This document shows, piece by piece, positions 43,909 to 53,028 of a stretch of DNA of 64,000 bases. Positions within the stretch are counted from its first letter, which is position 1; each line of letters starts with the position of its first letter. Location of the stretch: the NCBI RefSeq assembly GCF_028745505.1, contig NZ_JAQZZL010000002.1, positions 1,426,001 to 1,490,000 on the forward strand. Direction: 5' to 3'. The DNA is from Lentisphaera marina (lineage in GTDB: Bacteria; Verrucomicrobiota; Lentisphaeria; Lentisphaerales; Lentisphaeraceae). The notes under the pieces are model-generated. The model saw only the letters and a list, made by a program, of their open reading frames with translations. It searched no databases and was not told the origin of the DNA. The position numbers and the translations under genes were made by a program.

Positions 43909-44733
43909 CTAGCCAAAGGTGATTAAATAATCTTCATCAATAGGTTTTTCATTTATGATTTCTTCTAGTTCCTCTACGGAAAAATCATCTAGGCTATTGA
44001 TAACTTTATCTGGCAAAAAGGAATAGTTTTTCATTTCTTCCGCAGTAGCTCGACCACTCATAACCATAATACTATAATAACCCAATTGAATCCCACCATA
44101 GATATCGTTTTCCATGTGGTCACCAATCATCACCGTGAAGGATGCCCGCATGCCCAAAAGCTTGCGAGCTGAACGGAGCATCAGTGGACTAGGTTTACCT
44201 AGGTTTAGGGCCTTTTTATTGGTTTCATCTTCCAGTAGCTTTACAATAGAACCGCAACCACTACGCAAGCCAAAGGCTGTCGAACGCTGATTATCCATAT
44301 TAACGGTAACAAGCCTAGCGCCCTCTTTGAGGAATTTAATTGCCACATCCAGCATTTCTAAAGTGTAATCACGCCCCTCTCCCACAATGACGTAATCTGG
44401 ACGAGAATCCACAGGAGTAATATTGTTTTTTTCCAAGGCTGTCGTCAGGCCCCCACTCCCCAAAACATAAACCCTGGGGTTTTTGGTTTGTTTAGCCAAA
44501 AAACGCGCTGTCGCCATTGCGCTTGTGTAGATCTGTTCAACGTCAACTGGTAGGCCTAAACTCCTAAGGTGCTCAGACATATCAGTTCGTTTTTTTAAGG
44601 AGTTATTACTAAGACACATAAAGGGGATGTTCTTTTTAACGAGTGCATTGACGAATTCTTTTGCTCCCGCCATCAATCCCAATTGATCACAGAGTACACC
44701 ATCTATATCTAAAAGTACGCCAAATTTACTCAT
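43909..44733 (-). CDS. HAD-superfamily phosphatase (NagD/PGP-like)
   Basis: A 274-residue HAD hydrolase of the type IIA cap class. Motif I is LLDIDGVLC (D9, D11), then the NagD-type CLSNNSLKKR (motif II), the YVLGSGGLTTALE segment, K in GKPSPLMLRSARKLLG (motif III) and MIGDHMENDIYGGIQLGY (motif IV). Family members dephosphorylate small sugar phosphates, nucleotides or phosphoglycolate. Convergent with the response regulator. Confidence 0.88.
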   Translation of the reverse strand: MSKFGVLLDIDGVLCDQLGLMAGAKEFVNALVKKNIPFMCLSNNSLKKRTDMSEHLRSLGLPVDVEQIYTSAMATARFLAKQTKNPRVYVLGSGGLTTALEKNNITPVDSRPDYVIVGEGRDYTLEMLDVAIKFLKEGARLVTVNMDNQRSTAFGLRSGCGSIVKLLEDETNKKALNLGKPSPLMLRSARKLLGMRASFTVMIGDHMENDIYGGIQLGYYSIMVMSGRATAEEMKNYSFLPDKVINSLDDFSVEELEEIINEKPIDEDYLITFG

Positions 44734-44941
44734 TTTTCTGTCCCTTATTTATCACTTGTGACTATGTTCATTTATGTGAATATAATCTGTCTTTAATAAG
44801 AATTTAGTCATAGCTGCTTATTATTTATAAATTATACTTTGTTTTCGACTAAAAAATCGAGCCTCTTTTTATATTCACATATGGCAGCTCAAAACTTTTG
44901 AGTTACAGTAGAAAAACTAAAAATAAATAATACGGAATAAT

Positions 44942-45304
44942 ATGAAACACTTTTCTAAAGATCACGAATGGGTAAGCCTTGATGGCGATGTTGCAACTGT
45001 TGGTATTTCTATTCACGCTGCGGCCGAATTAGGCGATGTGACTTTTGTTGAATTACCTGAAACTGATGAAAGCGTTGAAGCTGGTGCAGCAGTAAGTGTA
45101 GTTGAATCAGTAAAAGCTGCTTCAGATATTTATGCTCCCATTGCTGGAACAATTTCTGAAGTTAACGAAGTTTTAGAAGATGAACCAGAAATCATTAATG
45201 AAGATGCTGAAGAAAAAGGCTGGATCTTTAAATTAACTGGTGTGGATGCATCTGCCCTAGAAGGTTTAATGACTGCAGAACAATACGCTGAATTTATTAA
45301 GTAA
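44942..45304 (+). CDS. gcvH: Glycine cleavage system H protein
   Basis: A 120-residue lipoyl carrier: FSKDHEWVSLDGDVATVGIS at the start, ELGDVTFVELPE, and the lipoylated K58 in VVESVKAASDIYAP, then ENEV-like ISEVNEVLEDEPEIIN. It shuttles the aminomethyl group between the P, T and L proteins; those genes are not adjacent. Its stop overlaps the start of the peptidase gene (TAATG). The 208-bp upstream region shows no glycine riboswitch; a short palindrome CTCAAAA-C-TTTTGAG (44888-44902) lies 40 bp before the start. Confidence 0.95.
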   Translation: MKHFSKDHEWVSLDGDVATVGISIHAAAELGDVTFVELPETDESVEAGAAVSVVESVKAASDIYAPIAGTISEVNEVLEDEPEIINEDAEEKGWIFKLTGVDASALEGLMTAEQYAEFIK

Positions 45305-46602
45305 TGATTCCTAGCTCAGCTCATCTTCGAGCTAGCGCTCAAAATCGTAAAAAACTCCTGGAGCTCTACGAGGATGAAATCCTTGTGATTCCAGGAAATT
45401 TTTTGCGCCAAAAGAACTCAGATGTTCACTACGCCTTTCGTCAGGACTCTGATTTCTCTTATTTATGCCCCTACCCCGAACCTGACTCCATCATGGTTTT
45501 GGACGCAAGCGACCATAGTTTTCACCTTTTTGTCCTACCAAAAGATCCTTTAAAGGAACTATGGGATGGACCTCGCTTTGGCATCGAGGGTGCCATAGAA
45601 ATTTTCCAAGCAAATGAGTCTTATTCCAACAAAGACTTAGCTAAATTTATCCCTAAGTTAACACGAGCACGAAAGGTTCTTTGCTTCTTCCCCAATTTTT
45701 TGAGTCCACTTCTAGAAGAATTAAAAATCCTTTTGGAAACCTATAGCGAATCACTCAGTGAACTTGGTTTAAAAAGTCAAATTCATGATCTGCGGATCAT
45801 TAAAAATGAATTTGATTTAAGCTGTATGAGGCGTTCTGCTGAAGTCTCTTCAATGGCACACAAACATTTAATGCAGTGCGCTCCTAAATATTCTAATGAA
45901 AGTCAATTAGAGGCAGAATTTCGTTATTTTTGTGCCATGAAACAGCAAGCTGATATGGCTTATCCGCCGATTGTGGCTTCCGGTGCTAATGCGACTTGTC
46001 TCCACTATGTGATTAATAATCGCGAGTATCAAGACTCCGAGTGCGTTTTGGTCGATGCGGGAAGTTCTTACTTAAATTATGCAGCTGACATAACGCGAGT
46101 TTTTCCCACAAAGGGAAAATTCAGTCCCCAAGCTAAAGAACTATATGAAGCTACTCTACGTGTTCAGAAACAGGTTTTAGCTCATATAAACACGAATATT
46201 TCTCTATTTGATTTAAATATTCTTGCACAAGAACTCTGCTGTAAAGAACTCTGTGACTTGGGTATTATAAAAGAGAATTATGAAGAAGCTGTAGAAAAGA
46301 AGTTGTTCCGAGATTACGTACCCCATGGCGTTGGGCATCATCTAGGACTAGATGTACACGATGTGAGTGAATCAACTATGTCTTATCGCAACACAGGCAA
46401 AAAGTCTCACCTAAAAGATGGGATGGTTATCACTATAGAACCGGGAATTTATATTCCTAAAGATGATCAAAGTGTTGATTCTAAATGGCGCGGAATTGGC
46501 ATCCGTATAGAAGACAATATTCATATTCAAGAAGACTCATATGAAAATCTAACTATTTCTTGCCCAAAAGAAGTCGATGAAATAGAAGGCTTACAGGGCT
46601 GA
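45304..46602 (+). CDS. pepP: Xaa-Pro aminopeptidase (M24B)
   Basis: A 432-residue enzyme with the N-terminal creatinase-type domain (FLRQKNSDVHYAFRQDSDFSYL) and a C-terminal pita-bread domain. All five metal ligands are visible: D251 (LVDAGSS), D262 (AADITRVFP), H345 (PHGVGHHLGLDVHD), E379 (TIEPGIYIP) and E403 (GIRIEDN). It removes N-terminal residues before proline in the cytosol. Translationally coupled to gcvH by a 1-bp overlap. Confidence 0.94.
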   Translation: MIPSSAHLRASAQNRKKLLELYEDEILVIPGNFLRQKNSDVHYAFRQDSDFSYLCPYPEPDSIMVLDASDHSFHLFVLPKDPLKELWDGPRFGIEGAIEIFQANESYSNKDLAKFIPKLTRARKVLCFFPNFLSPLLEELKILLETYSESLSELGLKSQIHDLRIIKNEFDLSCMRRSAEVSSMAHKHLMQCAPKYSNESQLEAEFRYFCAMKQQADMAYPPIVASGANATCLHYVINNREYQDSECVLVDAGSSYLNYAADITRVFPTKGKFSPQAKELYEATLRVQKQVLAHINTNISLFDLNILAQELCCKELCDLGIIKENYEEAVEKKLFRDYVPHGVGHHLGLDVHDVSESTMSYRNTGKKSHLKDGMVITIEPGIYIPKDDQSVDSKWRGIGIRIEDNIHIQEDSYENLTISCPKEVDEIEGLQG

Positions 46603-46604
46603 TA

Positions 46605-47522
46605 ATGAAGAGAGTAATACCATTAGTTCTCTATACTGTATTACTTTTACTTTGCTCCTGTACGCAAATCCATGAGATGCCCATCGAAGGTGAAAACTGG
46701 AAACAAAGTGGGGATTACCAAGAGCATTCTTGGAGTGTCGTTAAAGAAGGCGATACAATCACTATTCACCTTGATGACATGGCTTACCAAGTCGCACCCC
46801 AAATTAAAATCCAAGGTCTAAGCATTGAAAGGTGTGGCCTTGCTTCTAGTGGCCCCGCTAGTCAAGACCACGGCATTGAATTAGCACAATACGGCAAGCT
46901 ATATCATTCAAAACCCTATGCCCATTCTTTTAAAATAGATAAAGAACTTCATATTTTTAGTCTTTCTAAAGAGCAGACTTCAGAAGGCATCTTGTACATA
47001 CAAAGCATCTTCAGTATAGATTTAGAAACGAAAGAAATAAGTCTCCAGGAAATTATTAATAATCCCAATAAAGATATACGTGAAGCACAATTTTCTTATC
47101 TAATCAAATCTGAAGAAGATCTCAAGGTTTTCCCAAATTATAACTCTGTCAGCCCCTTGCACACAGATCAGGAACGTGATTTATCTAAATGGCAAAAAGA
47201 CAAAAACCTTAGCGATATGAATGCCTTGAATTATGCGAATAAGTCCGACTTAATTCTTTCTCAGAAGGACACTATATTCAGTATATCTCGCAAGGATTTG
47301 AAGCATGTTTCTTTGTTAAATCCCACGACTCTCAGCTTGGGAACGAGCTTATACCAAAAACGCCAACACGAAAGAATTCTCGGAAGAGTAGTCCTCCTCA
47401 AACCCTATACTGATTTAAAGCTTTCAACATGTATTAAAATTTCAAGTGAACTTCCCACCGACTCTCGTCCTGTAACTTATGTTCCCAAACTCGATGGTTT
47501 GGAAAGTCTGGAGATTAAGTAA
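46605..47522 (+). CDS. Lipoprotein of unknown function
   Basis: A 305-residue protein starting 2 bp after pepP. Lipoprotein signal VIPLVLYTVLLLLCSCTQ with Cys at about residue 19 in a fair lipobox. The mature protein is beta-rich with no motif I recognise (GDTITIHLDDMAYQV, GIELAQYGKLYHSKPYAHSF). Probably attached to the outer membrane. Its end overlaps the convergent methyltransferase gene by 8 bp. Confidence 0.75.
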   Translation: MKRVIPLVLYTVLLLLCSCTQIHEMPIEGENWKQSGDYQEHSWSVVKEGDTITIHLDDMAYQVAPQIKIQGLSIERCGLASSGPASQDHGIELAQYGKLYHSKPYAHSFKIDKELHIFSLSKEQTSEGILYIQSIFSIDLETKEISLQEIINNPNKDIREAQFSYLIKSEEDLKVFPNYNSVSPLHTDQERDLSKWQKDKNLSDMNALNYANKSDLILSQKDTIFSISRKDLKHVSLLNPTTLSLGTSLYQKRQHERILGRVVLLKPYTDLKLSTCIKISSELPTDSRPVTYVPKLDGLESLEIK

Positions 47523-48306
47523 GAGTTTTTCCTTGTTGGACCAATTGATACATCAAAATTGCTGACGCAACCCCTACGTTAAAACTTTTGACCTTCTCAG
47601 TCATTTCAATTTTTACAACACAATCACAGGCATCTTGTACTTCTTGGCTTAAACCAAGTCCTTCATGCCCCATGAGTAAGACCCACTTCTTAGGTACATT
47701 CAAAGTCGATAGGTTAATTGCCTGTGGACTTGCTTCGGCCGCAATAACTTTGTAACCCTTCGATTGTAAATCTTCTATACATTTGAGTAAATCATCATAT
47801 ATAGCCAACTTGAGTTGGCTAATGTAGCCCATTGAGACTCGTAGAGCTCGACGACCATAAGGGTGTGGCCCTTGCGAAGGGACTAAAAATGACTTAACGC
47901 CTAAAGCTGCAGCACTGCGTGCAATCGTACCCACATTATCATTCTTTGATAACTCAGCGATCATGATGATCTGATCATCAAGTTCATCAATTGCATGTTC
48001 TTCAGGACGAGTAGCGTGCATCATCACACCATGATGAATATTATAACCAGTGATTTTTTTCATTGTCGCTTTAGTTGCCACATAAAAAGTGACCTCTTTA
48101 AGTTTACTTAAGCGCCCTTCCTCATTTAGATAAAATTCATTAGTCGCTAATATGCTCTTTACATGAGCTCCCGAATCAATCAAAAGATTCACAACCTTTG
48201 GACTATCGGCAATAAAACTGTTATCGGCAGTGACAACATTGTCTCTAAGGTGACGGTAAACCTGTAAACTTTCTAAGTCAAAATTATCTACTTCTATTAA
48301 ATCCAA
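47515..48306 (-). CDS. SpoU/TrmH-family RNA 2'-O-methyltransferase
   Basis: A 263-residue SPOUT methyltransferase. An N-terminal substrate-binding domain (about 1-95) precedes motif 1 KNDNVGTIARSAAALGV, motif 2 WVLLMGHEGLGLS and motif 3 VKSFNVGVASAILMYQL, which form the knotted SAM site. It methylates ribose in tRNA or rRNA; the exact target cannot be told. Confidence 0.9.
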   Translation of the reverse strand: MDLIEVDNFDLESLQVYRHLRDNVVTADNSFIADSPKVVNLLIDSGAHVKSILATNEFYLNEEGRLSKLKEVTFYVATKATMKKITGYNIHHGVMMHATRPEEHAIDELDDQIIMIAELSKNDNVGTIARSAAALGVKSFLVPSQGPHPYGRRALRVSMGYISQLKLAIYDDLLKCIEDLQSKGYKVIAAEASPQAINLSTLNVPKKWVLLMGHEGLGLSQEVQDACDCVVKIEMTEKVKSFNVGVASAILMYQLVQQGKTLT

Positions 48307-48608
48307 GGAGGGCTCGCTTTTACAAGGTATTAAACATTTTGAAAAGTTACCCCTTTTTAAAGAATTACAAAGAAATTACAATTGTTAATTTTTGATTAAT
48401 TTTTATTTGAAATAAAGCTTAATCATGAATATATTAGACTTAGTAAAACTAATTCCATTGATAATCTGAGCTTAAAATGATTAATAGTACTCCACTCAAT
48501 AAAAAATATAGATTTGTCTTTTTTATGTTTTGATAAAGGGGATGAAACCTCATTAACAAGAACAAATTCACCTATGACAATAGCTTTTATATTAATGGAG
48601 ACAGGAAA
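48307..48608. other. Intergenic region, 302 bp
   Basis: AT-rich spacer between divergent genes. It should hold promoters for the methyltransferase and for the gene at 48609, but no clear boxes, hairpins or repeats were found. Confidence 0.5.
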
Positions 48609-49145
48609 ATGGCAACAGTATTAAAGTCAAATTACATATTAGAAATCAAACAATCTCAAAGACGTAAAATTGATAAAGAAATCCTTAACCTAGAAAGTTT
48701 AACAATAGATGTGGAAAGTAAGTACGCCCAAATTCACAAATCTATGAAAGGAATCAGTTATGGTCTTAAAGGGAGCTTGGCGCGTTGGGTAAAGTCTGCA
48801 CAAGATTACTCTACCCTTTTAATCCAAGCTCAATCTATTAAGTTATATGTTGATGAGATCAAAAATATGGGTACAGAGAAAATTAAATACCCACCTATTT
48901 ACATGACCAAAAGAGAAAAAATCTATTATGAATTGATGATCAATTACCATAAGGCAATTGCTCATTCAATCGAGATCATTATTAGTAACCTACAGATTAT
49001 GGTTTTTAAAAAACAAGGTTTAAATCACCAAAAAACCTCCAAAGTAAACTATAATTCTAACCTTAATTACTATTTAGCATCACGATTAAACTGCAAAAAA
49101 ATCGCCGCTAAATTAGCGCACTATAAAAGTTCTGTGACTCTCTGA
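48609..49145 (+). CDS. Unknown helical protein
   Basis: A 178-residue, basic, mostly alpha-helical protein (KIDKEILNLESLTIDVESKY; HKAIAHSIEIIISNLQIMVF) without signal peptide or recognisable family. A GGAGACAGGAAA site precedes the ATG, which supports a real gene. It lies alone between a methyltransferase and a group II intron. No function proposed. Confidence 0.65.
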   Translation: MATVLKSNYILEIKQSQRRKIDKEILNLESLTIDVESKYAQIHKSMKGISYGLKGSLARWVKSAQDYSTLLIQAQSIKLYVDEIKNMGTEKIKYPPIYMTKREKIYYELMINYHKAIAHSIEIIISNLQIMVFKKQGLNHQKTSKVNYNSNLNYYLASRLNCKKIAAKLAHYKSSVTL

Positions 49146-49258
49146 TTAGTCTTCGGCGATAGCTTTCCTTTCTATATTGACCGTAACACGATTATACAGT
49201 TGAGCGTGAAAGCTCATTTAATAAGGGTAGGGAAGACTCCTTGCGGAGTCTCCCCTCC

Positions 49259-49297
49259 TTCCGAACCGTACGTGCGGTTCTCCCGCATACGGCTCTC
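49259..49297 (-). ncRNA. Group II intron domain V (catalytic hairpin)
   Basis: Read on the minus strand, GAGCCGTATGCGG and CCGCACGTACGGTTC pair around a GAGAA loop with the usual two-nucleotide bulge. This is the diagnostic catalytic domain of bacterial group II introns. Confidence 0.82.
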
Positions 49298-49300
49298 CAG

Positions 49301-50641
49301 TCAGTGCTTACTCCGAAGAGACTGAAATTCCAGTTTCCAGGCTTCTTCCAGTGAAAAGAAGCCTAGATCTGTAAAGTAGGCTTTATTGTATTTACGAGTA
49401 TCAATCATGCGATGAGAACCTCTCTTGCGATTATATTTGGCTATAATGCTGCGCAGTCTTCTGCGTGTAAATTCATCTATCCCTCGCATTGCATACACAG
49501 TGGAGTGCTTGAAGTATTGATACCATCCGACAAGATTTGGCCGAAGGTAAGCAATTATGTCCTCTATTGAGTCCTTATTGCTTCTCCTCGTTTTCTTGCG
49601 TATGGCATCTTTGCATTTCTTCAGACTCTGCTTCCTTGGCCAACGTTTAATGCGATGTGTATTTCGCGTTCTCTCGAAATGGTATCCGAGAAACTCGAAG
49701 TACTCGCACTTCTCTGTCATGTCGGCAATTCGCGTTTTTTCTGGATGAAGTTTCAGCCCATTGGCTTTCATCCACCTTCGCGTTTTGCGCAATGCCCTTT
49801 TGGCTGATTCTTTACTTTTACACATGATCAGGAAATCGTCTGCATAGCGCACTATCTCGAATCCAGCCTCGGTCATCTTGTGATCAAAGGGATCAAGATA
49901 GATATTTGCTAACAGAGGACTGATAATTCCTCCCTGCGGTGTACCTTCTTCAGGTTCCCAATGTTTGAGACCATCAAAGATATTGGCTTTGAGGAATTGT
50001 TCGATCAGATCAAGAATTTTACCATCAATGATCTTTTCCTTGACTCGACTCATGAGTTTCTCATGTGGTATAGTATCGAAGTAGCTTTGGATGTCGGCAT
50101 CCATAACATAGAGATAGCCCTGCTTTAACAATTCATTCACTCGTCTAAGTGCATCCTTGCAACCCAGCTTTGGACGAAATCCAAAACTGTAGGGCGAGAA
50201 GTCGATATCGAATATCGGCTCTATCACATGTTTCAGAGCTGTTTGAACTACTCGATCACGCACTGTGGGTATTCCCAGAGGTCTGGTCTTTCGACCATCA
50301 CCTTTTGGGATTTCCACTCGGCGCACTGCACGGGGATCATACCTTCCATCTTGCAGTTCTTCGAGAAGCTTAGCATTATTATGCTCCAGCTCTGATTCGT
50401 AGCGCTCGATTGATACCATGTCCACTCCATGTTTGCCCTTATTTGAACACACTTTCTCCCAAGCCTCCATAATATTATTCTTACGCATCAGCTTATCTGA
50501 TAAGCTGTACCACTTGCCTTTTTCAACTCCTCTATGAAGAGTTTTCAGCATCTGATCCGTCCAGACAGAAGGTGACGCCCACGCTTGTATTTCAACAAAG
50601 CGTTCATCTCGTCCTAATATTTGTTTAGCCATTTCTGACAT
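49301..50641 (-). CDS. ltrA: Group II intron reverse transcriptase/maturase
   Basis: A 446-residue intron-encoded protein. RT blocks are in order: VRRVEIPKGDGRKTRPLGIPTVRDR-type (blocks 1-2), FSPYSFGFRPKLGCKDAL (block 3), DADIQSYFDTIPHEKLM (block 4), GTPQGGIISPLLANIYLDPFD, and the catalytic EIVRYADDFLIMC (YADD). A maturase (domain X) part follows (YLRPNLVGWYQYFKHST, TRRRLRSIIAKYNRKRGSHR). It stops without an HNH endonuclease domain, so any mobility would use a nicked or single-stranded target. The frame is intact. Confidence 0.94.
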   Translation of the reverse strand: MSEMAKQILGRDERFVEIQAWASPSVWTDQMLKTLHRGVEKGKWYSLSDKLMRKNNIMEAWEKVCSNKGKHGVDMVSIERYESELEHNNAKLLEELQDGRYDPRAVRRVEIPKGDGRKTRPLGIPTVRDRVVQTALKHVIEPIFDIDFSPYSFGFRPKLGCKDALRRVNELLKQGYLYVMDADIQSYFDTIPHEKLMSRVKEKIIDGKILDLIEQFLKANIFDGLKHWEPEEGTPQGGIISPLLANIYLDPFDHKMTEAGFEIVRYADDFLIMCKSKESAKRALRKTRRWMKANGLKLHPEKTRIADMTEKCEYFEFLGYHFERTRNTHRIKRWPRKQSLKKCKDAIRKKTRRSNKDSIEDIIAYLRPNLVGWYQYFKHSTVYAMRGIDEFTRRRLRSIIAKYNRKRGSHRMIDTRKYNKAYFTDLGFFSLEEAWKLEFQSLRSKH

Positions 50642-51172
50642 TCTTACATTCCTTCTACTCTTTTCTTCTCAGTTTCACCTTCCTGCCCCCCTTTGCTCCA
50701 GTGGCTTTCACCACCTTCATCGCTACTATGGGGGCTCTGACTCCTGCGTGGCGGATTCATCCGTACTGCCCACACAGGTCTCCCTACTTGATCCACAACA
50801 CCTTCACACCATTCCATCACCAATCACCTGTCAGCGTCTATACATCGCTTTTCTTTCCGCCTTTCTTCAGCGTGTACAGCTTGAGCAGTTGGCTTACTTC
50901 GCCCTCAGGCTACGCAGCTCTTCCACCCACTCTCTGGTCTTCGCCATGACATAGCGGGCTCGACACCCTAACCGGCCGAATCGTGTTCGTCATCCTACGG
51001 ACTGGTATTTCATCTCGGCCCTACTACCCACCCCGTCTCACAACGACGCAGTTGGCTTCGACTACAGGGCTAACGGCCAACCCTGACGAGGTCTTTCACC
51101 TCGCTGATGTTGTGTACGCATAGGCGTACTACGCCGTTCCTTCAGAACGGTTGAACTTCTTTAATATAATTT

Positions 51173-52878
51173 CTATGGTTAAAGAGACTGTGTGAAAAAC
51201 ATTATCCACATACACTTACTTTAATAAGCTTATATATTATAGCATATAGAATTTTCAGTAACTGCTGTGAGGAATTTATGAGCTTTATAAAAAGAGTGTC
51301 ACGCGATCAGGTTTTATTATTGCCGGACTGTCTTGATGATTATGTAGACGAAAACAATAAAGTTCGCTTTATAGATGAGTTTGTTAATGGTTTAGACTTG
51401 AGAGAATGTGGTTTTATTTATCCCAAAGAAAGAATCGATGGACGAGGTCGACCTGCTTATGATCCAGCCGATTTATTGAAACTGTTTATCTATGGCTATT
51501 CTTATGGAATTCGCAGTGGACGTAAACTCGAAAGGTCTTGTAAAGTGAACCTTGAGGTGATTTGGCTCATGGGTAAACTGAAGCCTGATTTTAAAACTAT
51601 ATGTGATTTTAGACTGAGTAATCGTAAGGCCTTTAAAAAGGTCAGTGCCCAATTCACTCTTTTGTGTAGTAAACTTAAGTTGATTTCTGGTGATTTTATA
51701 GCCGTTGATGGCACGAGTATCAAAGCCGTAAATAATATAAGTAAAAGCTGGACAAAAAATAAACTGAACTCGGCTCTTAATAAGTACGAACAAGAGGCAG
51801 AAAAATATCTAAAGGATTTAGAGGAACTGGATAAGTATCCATCTCCAAAAAAGGAAGATAAACAACAAAAACTAAAAAATTCACTGGTAATAAATCAGAA
51901 ACTATCTCAAGAATTAACAAAAATCAAAAACCAACTAGAAGCGACGGGCAAAGAGAGCATTAGTTTTAATGACCCTGAAAGTCGCCCGATTAAAAAAGGA
52001 CGAAAAAGTACAGTCGGTTATAATGTTCAACACGCTGTGGATGATAAAAACTACTTGATTGTCGCAGCTGAAGTAACATCGCAGGTTAATGATCTTGGTT
52101 CACTTTATTCAACTTTAAAAGCAACAAGTGATGTTATTGAAGAAGGAAAAGGAAGCAATGTCTTGGCAGATAAAGGTTATTTCAGCAATGAAGATATCAA
52201 AGCTTGTGAAGATAATGGCTATACCTGTTATGTTCCTGAACAGGGAGATCCTATGGAAGGTCGAGGCTTATATGGGAAAGACGACTTTATTTACGATAAG
52301 CATAATGACAGCTACATTTGTCCTGCGGGAAAAAGCCTTGCCAAATTTCAAAACAAGAAACGAGGAAGCAAACAATTTTGGATCTATAAAACGCCCGAAG
52401 CTTGTATCAACTGCTCCCTAAAAGCAAAATGTACAACATCAAAAAGCCGAAGTATTCAACGGTGGGAACACGAATACGTTTTAGAAAATGTTCGAAAAAG
52501 GATGAAAGCCAAACCAGGGGTAATGAAACGACGAGCTGCAATTGTTGAGCACCCATTTGGAACAATTAAAGAACATATTCTTACTGGTGGGTATAATCTA
52601 ACTGGAAAAGAATCTGTACAGGCCGAGACTTCATTGGCACAACTTGTTTATAATTTGAACCGAGTTCTTAATATTATGAAGTTTTCAGAATTAATGTCCT
52701 TACTCAAGGATATACAGGGGGTTTTTCTAAAATATATTCACAATCACTTGTTAATCAGTCCTTATTTGAGTATGAAAGTGATGAAATTACTCCTCAGACG
52801 AAATAGTTATACAAACTCACTAATTATTCTAGTTTGATACAAAGGCAGATCTTTTTCACACAGTCTCTAAAACCATAG
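51173..52878 (+). mobile_element. IS1182-family insertion sequence
   Basis: Inverted ends AGAGACTGTGTGAAAAA (51183-51199, inverted at 52852-52868). Outside them CTATGGTT (51173-51180) and AACCATAG (52871-52878) are also mirror images. Either the inverted repeats are longer than the core, or the element landed in the centre of a palindrome. No direct target repeat is seen. Confidence 0.87.
51278..52837 (+). CDS. IS1182-family transposase
   Basis: A 519-residue transposase. N-terminal domain with GRGRPAYDPADLLKLFIYGYSYGIRSGRKLE; catalytic regions GDFIAVDGTSIKAVNN (first Asp), NVLADKGYFSNEDIKACE (second Asp) and AAIVEHPFGTIKEHI (Glu), with the Cys-rich EACINCSLKAKCTTSK insertion typical of the family. 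Frame intact. Confidence 0.93.
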   Translation: MSFIKRVSRDQVLLLPDCLDDYVDENNKVRFIDEFVNGLDLRECGFIYPKERIDGRGRPAYDPADLLKLFIYGYSYGIRSGRKLERSCKVNLEVIWLMGKLKPDFKTICDFRLSNRKAFKKVSAQFTLLCSKLKLISGDFIAVDGTSIKAVNNISKSWTKNKLNSALNKYEQEAEKYLKDLEELDKYPSPKKEDKQQKLKNSLVINQKLSQELTKIKNQLEATGKESISFNDPESRPIKKGRKSTVGYNVQHAVDDKNYLIVAAEVTSQVNDLGSLYSTLKATSDVIEEGKGSNVLADKGYFSNEDIKACEDNGYTCYVPEQGDPMEGRGLYGKDDFIYDKHNDSYICPAGKSLAKFQNKKRGSKQFWIYKTPEACINCSLKAKCTTSKSRSIQRWEHEYVLENVRKRMKAKPGVMKRRAAIVEHPFGTIKEHILTGGYNLTGKESVQAETSLAQLVYNLNRVLNIMKFSELMSLLKDIQGVFLKYIHNHLLISPYLSMKVMKLLLRRNSYTNSLIILV

Positions 52879-53028
52879 CCTGAGTTATGCTCAGTGCCTT
52901 TGGCACAATCAAATTAGATCCTTAAGTGGATAATCGTATAAAGCCGAAATATAAAAAACTCTCTAAATTTAAGTGATTTATTTTTTATAAATTTGTCACT
53001 TAAAAAGTTGTGTGCTTGTTTTCTTTTT

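Larger units (their letters stand above)
49225..51156 (-). mobile_element. Group II intron with encoded reverse transcriptase
   Basis: On the minus strand the 5' region (51156 down to about 50650) has domain I-like hairpins: CCGTTC-TGAAG-GAACGG, GGCGTA-GTACGCC and AGCGAGGTGAAAGACCTCG. The reverse transcriptase follows, then a domain V hairpin and a domain VI hairpin (49229-49255). The ends are estimates: the 3' end near 49225 follows from domain VI, and the 5' end is placed before the first hairpin because no clear GUGYG was found. The 630 bp between the protein start and the next IS therefore belong to the ribozyme, not to a protein gene. Confidence 0.8.

Noticed and set aside
44734..44941. 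Glycine riboswitch upstream of gcvH
   Set aside because: No tandem aptamer-like conserved segments or expression-platform terminator were found; only a short palindrome.
50701..50949. Plus-strand 82-codon frame upstream of the IS1182 element
   Set aside because: It lies in the structured 5' part of the group II intron and has no ribosome site or protein-like features.
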